This document shows positions 17,783-26,651 of a DNA stretch of 64,000 nucleotides, one piece after another. The first letter of the stretch is position 1; the number at the start of each line of letters is the position of its first letter. Source of the DNA: Mesorhizobium sp. M2A.F.Ca.ET.046.03.2.1 (GTDB lineage: Bacteria > Pseudomonadota > Alphaproteobacteria > Rhizobiales > Rhizobiaceae); the NCBI RefSeq assembly GCF_003952425.1, contig NZ_CP034449.1:4576001-4640000 (forward strand), read 5' to 3'. The position numbers and the translations under genes are program-made. The notes under the pieces are model-generated. The model saw only the letters and a list, made by a program, of their open reading frames with translations. It searched no databases and was not told where the DNA came from.

Positions 17783-19162
17783 ATGATGGACGCCAGACCG
17801 AATTCCCCCGAAGCCCGCGATATCCGCTACCACATGCACGGCTACACCAACGCGCGCAAGCACCAGGAAACCGGTCCGCTGGTCATCGAAAAGGGCGATG
17901 GCGTCTATGTCGAGGACATTGCCGGCAATCGCTACATCGAGGCGATGGCGGGCTTATGGAGCGTCGCCGTCGGCTTCTCGGAAAAGCGGCTGGTCGAAGC
18001 CGCGGCAAGACAGATGTCGAAGCTGCCCTTTTACCACGACTTCGGCTCGAAGGCGCACGCGCCGCTGATCGACCTGGCCGAGAAGCTGGTGCAGATGGCG
18101 CCGGTGCCGATGAGCAAGGCCTATTTCACCAATTCCGGTTCCGAGGCCAACGATACCGCGATCAAGATGATCTGGTACCGCTCGAACGCGCTCGGACAGC
18201 CGGCGCGCAAGAAGATCATCAGCCGCAAGCGCGGCTATCATGGCGTCACCATCGCCTCGGCGAGCCTGACCGGTCTGCCGAACAACCATCTCTCCTTCGA
18301 TCTGCCGATCGCCAACATCCTGCACACGTCGACGCCGCATCACTGGCGCGACGCGGAGCCCGGCGAAAGCGAGGAACAGTTTTCCGCCCGGCTCGCCGAC
18401 GAGCTGGAAAAGCTCATCCTTGGGGAGGGGCCTGAAACGATTGCCGCCTTCATCGGCGAGCCGATCATGGGTGCCGGCGGCGTCGTCGTCCCGCCCGCCG
18501 GCTATTGGGAGAAAATCCAGGCGGTGCTGTCTAAGTATGACATCCTGCTGGTGGCCGACGAGGTGATCTGCGGTTTTGGCCGCACCGGCGAGATGTTCGG
18601 CTCGCAGACCTTCGGCATCAAGCCAGATATCATGGTGCTGTCGAAGCAGATTTCCTCCTCCTATCTACCGATCTCGGCGCTGCTCATCAATGACAAGGTG
18701 TTCGAGCCGATCGCCGACGAGAGCAACCGCATCGGAACTTTCGGTCACGGCTTCACCGGCGGCGGTCATCCGGTCGCCGCGGCGGTCGCGCTGGAGAACA
18801 TCAAGCTGATCGAGGAGCGCGACCTCGTCGGCAATGCGCGCAAGGTCGGCGCGCATTTGCAGGCAAGGCTGCGCAAGCTCGCCTCGCATCCGCTGGTGGG
18901 TGAGGTGCGCGGCGTCGGCCTCATCGCCGCCGTCGAGCTCGTCGCCGACAAGGCGACCAAGGCGCCCTGGGGCAAGCCGGCGGCGCTCAGCGCGCTGGTC
19001 AACGGCTTCCTGCAGCAGAATGGCGTGATCTCGCGCAACATGGGCGATGCCATCGCCTTCTGTCCGCCTCTGATCATCACCGAGACCCAGATCGACGTGC
19101 TGGTCGATGCGTTCGAGCGGTCGCTCGCCGCCGCCCTGCCGCAGATTCATCCGCAGGGCTGA
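17783..19162 (+). CDS. Class III pyridoxal-phosphate aminotransferase (omega-transaminase)
   Basis: A 459-residue aminotransferase. Landmarks: YFTNSGSEANDTAIKM (phosphate-binding), RGYHG, LVADEVICGFGRTG with the pyridine-nitrogen aspartate, the catalytic lysine in MVLSKQISSSY, and GHGFTGGGHPVAAA. The family moves amino groups from omega-amino acids, polyamines or beta-alanine to pyruvate or 2-oxoglutarate. Its neighbour, an L-2-hydroxyglutarate oxidase-like enzyme, also relates to C5 acids, but a shared pathway is only a guess. ATG at 17783, or three bases later. Confidence 0.9.
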   Translation: MMDARPNSPEARDIRYHMHGYTNARKHQETGPLVIEKGDGVYVEDIAGNRYIEAMAGLWSVAVGFSEKRLVEAAARQMSKLPFYHDFGSKAHAPLIDLAEKLVQMAPVPMSKAYFTNSGSEANDTAIKMIWYRSNALGQPARKKIISRKRGYHGVTIASASLTGLPNNHLSFDLPIANILHTSTPHHWRDAEPGESEEQFSARLADELEKLILGEGPETIAAFIGEPIMGAGGVVVPPAGYWEKIQAVLSKYDILLVADEVICGFGRTGEMFGSQTFGIKPDIMVLSKQISSSYLPISALLINDKVFEPIADESNRIGTFGHGFTGGGHPVAAAVALENIKLIEERDLVGNARKVGAHLQARLRKLASHPLVGEVRGVGLIAAVELVADKATKAPWGKPAALSALVNGFLQQNGVISRNMGDAIAFCPPLIITETQIDVLVDAFERSLAAALPQIHPQG

Positions 19163-19325
19163 AGGGACGCTCGGCGCCCTATGTCTTGGCGTCCTTTTCC
19201 GCTGCTGACCGGCAAGCTGCCTATGCGCGTCTCGCCGTCGGTATCCATAATCTGTTCGATCCATGGAAAAATTGTTCGGCGGCGAGCCCTCCAAGGGTCG
19301 ACGGTTCCTTCTAAGACGGGTCGGA

Positions 19326-19344
19326 GTCTATAAAAATTATAGAC
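19326..19344. promoter_or_regulatory. Perfect AT-rich palindrome upstream of FMN reductase
   Basis: GTCTATAA, 3 bases, TTATAGAC: an 8-bp perfect inverted repeat in an otherwise GC-rich gap, 42 bases upstream of the FMN reductase ATG. Position and symmetry fit a dimeric repressor or activator operator overlapping the promoter. The binding factor is unknown. Confidence 0.55.
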
Positions 19345-19385
19345 ATTGGACCCTGGTCGTCGACATACCGAGAAAGTGCCACAGC

Positions 19386-19949
19386 ATGCCCAATCCAACC
19401 GTTGTCGGTTTCTCCGGAAATTTCACCCGGCCGTCGAAGACGCGCGGCTTCGTCGAGCACGTCGTCAGGGATATCGCGGTCCGTAACAATCTGTCGGCGA
19501 GCACCTATGACATCGAAGATGTCGGCGCCTCGCTCGGCAGCGCCAAATGGGCGCGAGATCTCGATCAAAAGGGCCGCGACGTCCTTGACAAGGTCGTCAA
19601 TGCCGATGTGCTGGTGGTCGGATCACCGACCTACAAGGGCAGCTATACGGGCCTGTTCAAGCACTTCTTCGACCTGCTCGACCCGTCGGCGCTGAGAGGC
19701 AAGCCGGTGCTGCTGCTTGCCACGGGCGGCGGCGAACGGCACGCGCTGATCGTCGAGCACCAGCTTCGGCCGCTGTTCGGCTTCTTCGAGGCGCTTGCCT
19801 TGCCGACGGGGGTTTACGCGACGGACAAGGATTTCGCCGATGGCGTTCTCGTGTCCGATCCGATCCGCAAACGCGCCGCGCAGGCGGTCGAGGAAGCAGG
19901 ATACGCGCTGTTGCGTCGCGCGGGCGGTCAGCGGGTTGCGGCCGAATAG
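19386..19949 (+). CDS. NADPH-dependent FMN reductase
   Basis: A 188-residue flavodoxin-fold reductase of the MsuE/SsuE group. It shows VVGFSGNFTRPSKTRGFVEH at the N-terminus (phosphate-binding loop), VVGSPTYKGSYTGLFKHFFD and LLATGGGERHALIVEHQLRP, both hallmarks of this family. It would supply reduced FMN to a two-component monooxygenase, for example in sulfonate desulfuration, but no monooxygenase is adjacent. I chose ATG 19386, where homology begins; the 19-bp palindrome lies just upstream. Confidence 0.88.
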   Translation: MPNPTVVGFSGNFTRPSKTRGFVEHVVRDIAVRNNLSASTYDIEDVGASLGSAKWARDLDQKGRDVLDKVVNADVLVVGSPTYKGSYTGLFKHFFDLLDPSALRGKPVLLLATGGGERHALIVEHQLRPLFGFFEALALPTGVYATDKDFADGVLVSDPIRKRAAQAVEEAGYALLRRAGGQRVAAE

Positions 19950-20472
19950 CCGAGGCCTCTGGCCGCGCGACGTTTCCCGACGGGTGAGGCATGGCCGATA
20001 CGCCATCGGGCCAGCCGGCAGGCGATACGATTATCGCGCCGGTTTCAAGCGTAGCCGAGATGTCGGGCGAAATTGGACGGCTGATATTGCCGGTTGCAAT
20101 ACCGCGAGACGCTCGTTGGACAGGGCTCGCTTAAGGACAAATCTATATCCCGACCAGTTCGATGCGCCTCAATCGCGACTTAAAGCGCGTCGCGATCCTT
20201 CGGATTCGCTCCATGCGCTTTGGTCTTTGATTTGCGCATGTCTTTATCCCGAAGCCAGTTCCCACTTTCGGGAGACATGCTTCAGTTCCATCGCGATAGT
20301 CGGAAGCGGCTGATATCCGCGAGGAAATCAAACGCTTACCTACATTAGGGCTTGCTGGTATAAGAGGGTTTCGTCAAGGCTGGTTTGTCCACGTCGAAAA
20401 TTTCAGCTGAGACACTGTCGACATTTGACGATTTGGTGCGCCGAGTAGGCAGGACCTGGTTGAGGGTGTGCG
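19950..20472. other. Gene-poor interval (523 bp)
   Basis: Between the FMN reductase and the HD-GYP gene no convincing coding region is seen on either strand. It contains the family B repeat at 20181-20284 and, before the HD gene, presumably its promoter. The first 230 bases show only weak short frames. Confidence 0.6.
20181..20284 (+). repeat. Intergenic palindromic element, family B, copy 2
   Basis: Begins TAAAGCGCGTCGCGATCCTT and ends with TTCCCACTTTCGGGAGACAT and GCTTCAG, colinear with the copy at 14790-14896 at about four of five positions. The GCATGTC/GACATGC stem is kept. Confidence 0.8.
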
Positions 20473-22048
20473 ATGACAGAAGTCTCGATACGCCGCGCAG
20501 ACTTCATGATGGTCCTCGCTTATGCCTCGGATCTCGCGACAGGCCATTCCCGCGACTTCGCGCTGAAATCCTGCGTGCTGGCAATGCGGATCGCCGAGCT
20601 TGCTGGCGTTTCGGAGCAGGTTCGGCGCAATGCCTATCACCAGTCCATGCTGCGTTATGTCGGCTGCAACGCGGACACCGACCTTCTCTCGGGTCTCTTC
20701 GGCGACGAAATCGCGCTTCGCCAGGACCTTGTCGGTCTCGACATGGGTCACCGTGCGGAACTGGGCAGGGTCTTCGTGCAGGCTTTCAAGCGGTTCTATT
20801 ATGATCTCGCGCCTGACGCGCAGGCCAAGGCGGTCGAGGCCGCGATGTCGCAGGCGCTCGCCGTGGCGCGCCCGGTTCTGACAGCCCATTGCGAGGTGGC
20901 GCAGCGGATCGGCGAACGCCTCGGTCTCTCCGACGAAATCCGGCGCAATCTCGGACAGATCTACGAGCGCTGGGACGGCAAGGGCCTGCCGCGTGGACTG
21001 AGCGGCGAGGAGGTCCTGCCCGCCGTGCGCCTGATCACACTGGCGCAGGATGCGATCGCGCTCAGTGATGCCGTCGGCATCGACGGGATGGCCGAGACCA
21101 TCGCCAGTCGTGCCGACGGCCCGTACGAGGCCGATCTGGCCCGGCTCGTCTCAGCCAACGCCGCGATGCTGATGCGGGGTATCGGCGCCACGATCGACCG
21201 CGAGACGATTCTAGCGCTGGAGCCGGATCCGCCGGTGACGCTGGACGAAGGGGCTTGCGACGAGGCGTTCCTCGCCATCGCCGACATGATCGACATGCGC
21301 ATGCCATTCACGCAGGGCCATTCGCGGATGGTGTCGGAGCTGGCCGCGGGCGCTGGAGCAAGGATCGGTCTGCCCGCCGCCGATGTTCGCGCGCTGCGCT
21401 GGTCGGGCTGCATCCATGACATCGGAGAGCTCGTGGTGCCTGTGGCGACTTGGATGCGCAACGGCCCGCTATCGGTGCGCGAGCGCGACGCCGCGCAACT
21501 GCATGCCTATTACGGCGAGCGGGCGCTGGCTTCCTTCGGCCATGACGGCGATGCGATGGGCGCGCTCGTGCTGCGTCACCACGAACGCCTGGACGGTTCG
21601 GGATATCACCGCAAGGTCGGCGGCTCCGACCTCTCCCCGGCGGCGAGGATATTGGCCGCTGCCGAAGCCTTTCAAACGTCACGCGAGGAACGTGCGCACC
21701 GCAAGGCGCTGTCCAGCGAAGCGGCGGCGGCACAGCTGCGCGCGGCTGTTCGTGACGGCTGTATCTACCCCGACGCTGCCGAAGCCGTTTTGTCATTCGC
21801 CGGGCAGCAGTCGCGCCGGGCCTTGCCGCAGGCGCTGGCCGGCATGACGCCGCGCGAATCGAGGTGCTGCGCCTGATCGCCGCTGGGCTTACCGCGAAGG
21901 AAGTGGCTCGGAAGCTGGATATCTCGCCCAAGACCGCGGACCATCACATCCAGGCGGTCTACGCCAAGATCGGCGTGGGCACCCGTGGCGCAGCCGCGCT
22001 CTACGCGGTCGAGCATGGCCTTGTCCGGCCGGGCGAAATGCCGGCTAG
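20473..22048 (+). pseudogene. HD-GYP-type phosphohydrolase with C-terminal LuxR helix-turn-helix, frameshifted
   Basis: The first 460-odd residues form two HD-type repeats; the second has CIHDIGEL and HHERLDGSGY, the HD-GYP pattern of cyclic-di-GMP phosphodiesterases. The frame then breaks right after LAGMTPRE (about 21856): the next frame continues IEVLRLIAAGLTAKEVARKL and DISPKTADHHIQAVYAKIGV, a textbook LuxR DNA-binding domain. Adding one A in the GAATC there restores a single protein. The C-terminal end is unclear; the LuxR frame finds no early stop, whereas another frame stops at 22046-22048. ATG 20473 follows GAGGGTG. As given, the product lacks its DNA-binding domain. Confidence 0.8.
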
Positions 22049-22138
22049 GGAATTCACCCCATGTGCGCCCGCTGCAAGGCGCGCATCGTGCTCCTGTCGA
22101 CGGACCAATGGTGGCCGCGACCGACAGGAGGAAATCCG

Positions 22139-22411
22139 ATGCTTCTCGCAACGACCAAGGTGGCGGACGTCGACCACTTTATCCGCATCTTTTCAACCAA
22201 GGGCGCCGACAAGCGCCGACTGCACGGCTCAAACGGCGCAACCGTGTTCCGCGACCCGAGCGAACCGGACCGCGTCTGGGCGATCTTCGACTGGGACGCC
22301 GAGGGCTGGAAGAATTTCGTGTCGGATCCGGAGGTGCCGGCGATCCTTCAGGAAGCCGGCCATGTCGGCAAGCCGCAGGCGGCACTGCTGCTCGGCCGCT
22401 ACGAGGCCTGA
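22139..22411 (+). CDS. Hypothetical protein, dimeric alpha/beta-barrel-like
   Basis: A 90-residue protein starting MLLATTKVADVDHFIRIFST after a strong AGGAGG site. Alternating strands and helices and a typical DPSEPDRVWAIFDWDAEGW segment resemble ABM/cyclase-type ferredoxin-like folds. No active site is evident. It lies between the broken HD-GYP/LuxR gene and the broken binding-protein gene and may belong with them. Confidence 0.65.
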   Translation: MLLATTKVADVDHFIRIFSTKGADKRRLHGSNGATVFRDPSEPDRVWAIFDWDAEGWKNFVSDPEVPAILQEAGHVGKPQAALLLGRYEA

Positions 22412-22494
22412 GGTCCACGCCGCGCGTCGCCTGCCGTCGGCGGCGGCGCGTCCGGCAAAATCTAGACATGAAACCGGTAATCGGAGACTTCAAA

Positions 22495-23623
22495 TGGATC
22501 CGAAACCCATCAAGATCGGCCTCATCGCCGAACTGACAGGCCCATTGTCTTTCATGGGCATCGCAAACGCGAACCTCACCACGATGCTCGTCACGATATC
22601 AATGCCAAAGGCGGCCTGCTCGGCCGGCCGGCGGAACTCGTCATCGAGGATGGCGAGACTACCGACAGTGTCGCCATGGCAAAGGCCGCGAAACTGGTCG
22701 ATGCCGACAAGGTCGATGTGGTCGTCGGCGGTATCTACAGTTCGACCCGCCTGGCGATCAAAAGCGAGGCGGTCACGCGGGGCAGGACGCTCTACATCTA
22801 TACCGAGCAGTATGAAGGACACGAAAATGATCCCCTGATCTTCTGCACGGGCCCCGTGCCCGCGCAGCAGGTCGACCCGCTGATCCCATGGCTGATGAAG
22901 AGCACCGGGGCGAAGCGGTTCTATCTGCCGTCGGCCGACTACATTTGGCCGCATCTGCTCAACAAGGCCGCCAGTCGGGCGGTGCACGCCAATGGCGGCG
23001 AGATCGTCGGCGAGGAGTATTTCCCGCTCGACACCGTCGATTTCCGGCGGACGGTGCAGCAGATCATGGCAAGCGGCACCGACGTGGTTTTCAACACCAT
23101 TGTCCCGCCGGGCCTGACGCCATTCCTCGAAGAACTGCACAAGGCCGGTTTCGGCAAACGCGGCGGCAGAATCGTCTGCACTTACTTCGACGAGAACTTC
23201 TTCAATCTGGTGCCGTCCGAGCAGATCGAGGGCCTCTACAGCTGCCTCGACTACTACTAGGAACTCGACGAACCGTTCGGCCGCGCGCTCTTGCGCCGCT
23301 ATAGCGAGCGGTTCCCAGGCGGCGCCACCTTGACCGCGGGCAGCGGGTGCACCGGACATTACCGGGCAATCAAGATGTGGGAAGCTGCGGTAAAGGAAGC
23401 AGGCAGTGTCGAGCGAGATGCGGTTATACAGGCGCTCGATCACGTGCGGATCGGCGAAGGCCCGGGCGGTCCGGCCGAGATGGTTCCCGGACAACACCAT
23501 GTTCGCATGAACATGTACATCGCGCAGGCACAGAGCGGTCGATTCCGGATCGTCAAGAATCTGGGTGCGATCGATCCCGACGAGCAAGTGCTCAGCGGCT
23601 TTCAATTCAGGAACGCACGGTGA
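22495..23623 (+). pseudogene. ABC transporter substrate-binding protein (amide/urea type), broken
   Basis: The start MDPKPIKIGLIAELTGPLSF is a Peripla_BP_6 N-terminus (no signal peptide visible). A one-base loss near 22590 moves the rest to another frame: NAKGGLLGRPAELVIEDGE on through GGIYSSTRLA and YIYTEQYEGHEND, typical of urea/amide binding proteins such as UrtA/FmdD. A TAG at 23258-23260 then interrupts the same frame, which resumes with ELDEPFGRALLRRYSERFPG and ends QVLSGFQFRNAR at 23623. With two lesions and no transporter partners it is very probably non-functional. The following 120 bases include a short frame LKRRSLMLLAGAA that leads nowhere. Confidence 0.85.
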
Positions 23624-23750
23624 CTTGAAGCGCCGATCGCTGATGCTTCTGGCGGGGGCAGCCACATGGTGCCCTCGCCATCTCCGTCGCGCTGACAAGG
23701 TGGTCGGACCCCAGCGGGACCTGACCGCCTGCATGTCGCGGCCGGCGACC

Positions 23751-24836
23751 TTATCTCCCGCCGCTCTCTCTCATCCGCGCGATGATCTCGGCCATCAGCG
23801 CAAGGTCGCGCCGTGAGTCCGCCAGGTCGGTGAGCGGCTTGGTGCCCTCCATGATGTGGCGATGGAATGTCTCCAGCTCGTTGGAGAAGGCATCGCCATA
23901 GAGCGGTCCGAAGGCCTTCGTCACTGGGCCGAGCGGCCCGGCCTCCGTCACCTCCAGGCGCGTCGGCAGGCTGCGGATATAGGGCGTGTCGTAGATGATC
24001 CGTACCCGTTTGGTGTTGGAGCGAACCTCGATCATGGCATCGAACAGGCCGAGATCGTCGACCACCGCGTCATAGAGGCAGGCGAAGTGGCCGTAATCGA
24101 AGGTGACGCTGGTGTTGGCGCCGCCATTGGTGTGGTGCGCCGCCACCACCCGCTGTGGCTCGCCAATCAAGCCACGCATGGCCGAGATGTGGTGCGAGGA
24201 GAGCGCGGTCAGGCCTCGATAGGCGCGCACGAGCTCGGCCGAGGCGTCTTTTCCGACCACCTCGCGGATCAGCGCGTCGCGCTCCTCGGCACCGCGCGAA
24301 AGGATCGCCGGGTCGATGTCCCGCGGATAGAGGATGTTCTGGCTCTTCTTCAGGAAATGCCGGCCTTCCGAGATCAGGTCGAAAATGCGCACATGGGTGA
24401 TGTCTCCGTGTGCCGGCAACTCGTCTCGCGCCGCCAGATAGGCCGGCGCGTAGCGGCGCATATAGCCGATGAAGATTGTCTTTTCGTAGTCCCTGCTCAG
24501 CGCCATCAGCTCGTCGATCTCGCGCACCGTCAGACAGGCGGGCTTTTCGAGCAGGACATGCTTGTTGGCTGTAATCGCGGCGCGGACGAAGCGGCTGTGC
24601 GTGTCGTCCGATGAGAGCACGAAGACCGCGTCGATATCCGGCGAATTGATCAGCGCCTCGGCGCTTTCATAGGCCTTGGCGGTTGGGTATTGCGAGGTGA
24701 TGAGTTTCACCAGGCTCGGTGAAACGTCATGGGCGCCAGCGATGACCCAGCGGTCGCGCTGGTCGGCCAACACCCGCAGATGGATCGATTGCGCGACCTC
24801 TCCAAGACCCACAAGCCCGACACGGATCAGCGCCAC
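23751..24836 (-). CDS. Gfo/Idh/MocA family oxidoreductase
   Basis: A 361-residue dehydrogenase. N-terminal Rossmann motif IRVGLVGLGEVAQSIHL at residue 4, FVLSSDDTHSRFVRAAI, and the catalytic-loop VLLEKPACLT. The substrate domain has the conserved SSHHISAMRGLIG histidine pair. It is last in the operon 27634-23751, 49 bases after the ATPase gene, so it likely oxidises the sugar imported by that transporter. Confidence 0.9.
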   Translation of the reverse strand: MALIRVGLVGLGEVAQSIHLRVLADQRDRWVIAGAHDVSPSLVKLITSQYPTAKAYESAEALINSPDIDAVFVLSSDDTHSRFVRAAITANKHVLLEKPACLTVREIDELMALSRDYEKTIFIGYMRRYAPAYLAARDELPAHGDITHVRIFDLISEGRHFLKKSQNILYPRDIDPAILSRGAEERDALIREVVGKDASAELVRAYRGLTALSSHHISAMRGLIGEPQRVVAAHHTNGGANTSVTFDYGHFACLYDAVVDDLGLFDAMIEVRSNTKRVRIIYDTPYIRSLPTRLEVTEAGPLGPVTKAFGPLYGDAFSNELETFHRHIMEGTKPLTDLADSRRDLALMAEIIARMRESGGR

Positions 24837-24885
24837 GGCGAACTCCTTCGCTAGTTTGTTTCAAATTCCATGCGCGGCGCGGCTG

Positions 24886-25650
24886 TCACGCCGCGCCGGT
24901 CACCAGCGCCACGAGCTCGTTGCCGGTGGTTTCGGACGAGCGCACCGTCGCCACCATCTTGCCGGCGCGCATCACCCAGATCTGGTCGGAGAGCCGTCGC
25001 ACCTGATCAAAATTGTGGCTGATCAGGATAACGCTTACGCCTTGCTCGCGCAGCTTACGGATAAGGGCCTCGACATTTGCCGTTTCCTGCACGCCAAGCG
25101 CCGCCGTCGGCTCGTCCATAACCACCAGCTTGGCGCCCGACCCCGCCGCGCGGCAGATCGAGATCGCCTGCCTCTGGCCGCCCGAGAGACGCCGGACGCG
25201 CTGGGTCACCGACGGCACGTTGATCGACAGCCGCGACAGCATGGCGCGCGCCTCGTCTTTCATCGCCTTGCGGTCGAGCAGGGCGAACGGGCCGATGCGG
25301 CGCACGATCTCACGGTTGAGGAAAAGGTTCTGCGCCACCGTCAATTCGTCGATCAGCGCCAGGTTCTGGTGCACGGTCTCGATGCCCGATTTGCGCGCCT
25401 CGTCCGGATTGGAGAACGGGTGCTGGCGGCCGTCGAAATAGATCGTGCCCCCGTCGGGCACATGCACGCCGACCAGGCAACGGATGAGAGTCGACTTGCC
25501 GGCGCCATTGTCGCCGATCACCGCGGTGACCTCACCTCGCCGGGCTTGAAACCCGACATCGGTGAAGGCGCGGATGCCGCCGAAATGCTTGCTCAGTCCC
25601 TGGCAGGCGAGGATCGCCTCGGAAGGCGCGATGTGATTGACGGTGCTCAT
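24886..25650 (-). CDS. Sugar ABC transporter ATP-binding protein, single domain
   Basis: A 254-residue ATPase with one nucleotide-binding domain: Walker A GDNGAGKST near residue 46, Q-loop ETVHQNLAL, signature LSGGQRQAISICRA, Walker B LVVMDEPTAALG and switch histidine ISHNF. Most RbsA-type proteins are twice this size, so this system uses the FrcA-like half-size ATPase, presumably as a dimer. ATG 25650 overlaps the permease stop by four bases. Confidence 0.93.
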   Translation of the reverse strand: MSTVNHIAPSEAILACQGLSKHFGGIRAFTDVGFQARRGEVTAVIGDNGAGKSTLIRCLVGVHVPDGGTIYFDGRQHPFSNPDEARKSGIETVHQNLALIDELTVAQNLFLNREIVRRIGPFALLDRKAMKDEARAMLSRLSINVPSVTQRVRRLSGGQRQAISICRAAGSGAKLVVMDEPTAALGVQETANVEALIRKLREQGVSVILISHNFDQVRRLSDQIWVMRAGKMVATVRSSETTGNELVALVTGAA

Positions 25651-26651
25651 TTCTGATATCGCATGATCAGCGCCGCCAGGACCACGATCACGCCTACGGC
25701 AAGTGGTTGATAGAAGGCCGAGACGCTGAGCAGCGTCAGCCCGTTGACGAGGGCCGTCAGCATCAGCGCGCCGATGGCGGGTCCCAGGATGCTGGCGCGG
25801 CCGCCGAACAGGCTGACGCCGCCCAGCACCACGGCCGCCACGGAGTTCAGGAGCAGGCTCGTGTTGATCTGCGGCTCGGCCGAGCCGATGCGCGCCACCA
25901 GAAGGATCGACGCGATGCCGGCGCAGAAGCCGGAGATCGTATAGGCGGCGATCTTGACCCGGTTCGTGCGAATGCCGAGCGCGCTGGCGCTCTCTGCCTG
26001 GCCGCCGGTGGCAAGCAGATGCACGCCGAACCGCGTGTGGTAGAGCGCAACATGCGCGACAAGGACGGCCGCGATCGCCACCCAGACCGGATAGCCGAAC
26101 GGCCCGAGATAGCCTGACGCGAGCTTGAGCAGGAACGTCGAGCCCACCATGGTCGGCTCGCCGCCGGACAGGATGAGGCCAAGACCAGTAATACCGGAGA
26201 GCGTGCCGAGCGTCACGACGAAATCGGGAATACGCCCGGCGGTGATCAGCACGCCGTTGATGAAGCCGATGGCGCTGGTGGCGAGCACCGCGAGCACACA
26301 GGCGGCGAAGATGCCGAGACCCGCCGCATTGACCAGGCCGAGGATGACCGCGCCAAGCATGACGGAGGCTGCGAGCGAGAGGTCAATGCCGGACGTGGCG
26401 ACAACGAAGGTCTGACCGATCGACAGCACCACCAGGATCGCGGCGGCAAGCAGGATCGCCTGCATGTTGGCGACGCTGAGGAAGACTGGCGAGGTGACGC
26501 CGAACAGGATGACGAGACCGACCAGGCCGACGACAGATGCCCAGTCGGCCCAGAAGGAAGGATCGATGAGGAGAGCCGCCAGGGAGGGACGGCTCTCCTC
26601 GTGGACGCCCGCCTGTCGGGAGGCGGGCGCGTTGTCGGCTGGAAGGCTCAC
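25647..26651 (-). CDS. Sugar ABC transporter permease (RbsC/FrcC type)
   Basis: A 334-residue polytopic permease with the TSGIDLSLAASVM and GGVSLFGGRASILG family motifs and about nine hydrophobic segments. It starts with GTG at 26651, overlapping the stop of the binding-protein gene (GTGA), and its stop overlaps the ATPase start. With one permease gene the channel is likely a homodimer. Confidence 0.93.
   Translation of the reverse strand: MSLPADNAPASRQAGVHEESRPSLAALLIDPSFWADWASVVGLVGLVILFGVTSPVFLSVANMQAILLAAAILVVLSIGQTFVVATSGIDLSLAASVMLGAVILGLVNAAGLGIFAACVLAVLATSAIGFINGVLITAGRIPDFVVTLGTLSGITGLGLILSGGEPTMVGSTFLLKLASGYLGPFGYPVWVAIAAVLVAHVALYHTRFGVHLLATGGQAESASALGIRTNRVKIAAYTISGFCAGIASILLVARIGSAEPQINTSLLLNSVAAVVLGGVSLFGGRASILGPAIGALMLTALVNGLTLLSVSAFYQPLAVGVIVVLAALIMRYQK

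Noticed and set aside
17442..17786. A plus-strand frame leading into the aminotransferase gene
   Set aside because: It is mostly antisense to the LhgO-like oxidase and lacks any motif; the aminotransferase has its own start at 17783.
23624..23750. Short frame LKRRSLMLLAGAA after the broken binding protein, looking like the start of an exported protein
   Set aside because: It has no protein-like continuation and ends in the convergent Gfo gene; at most a remnant.
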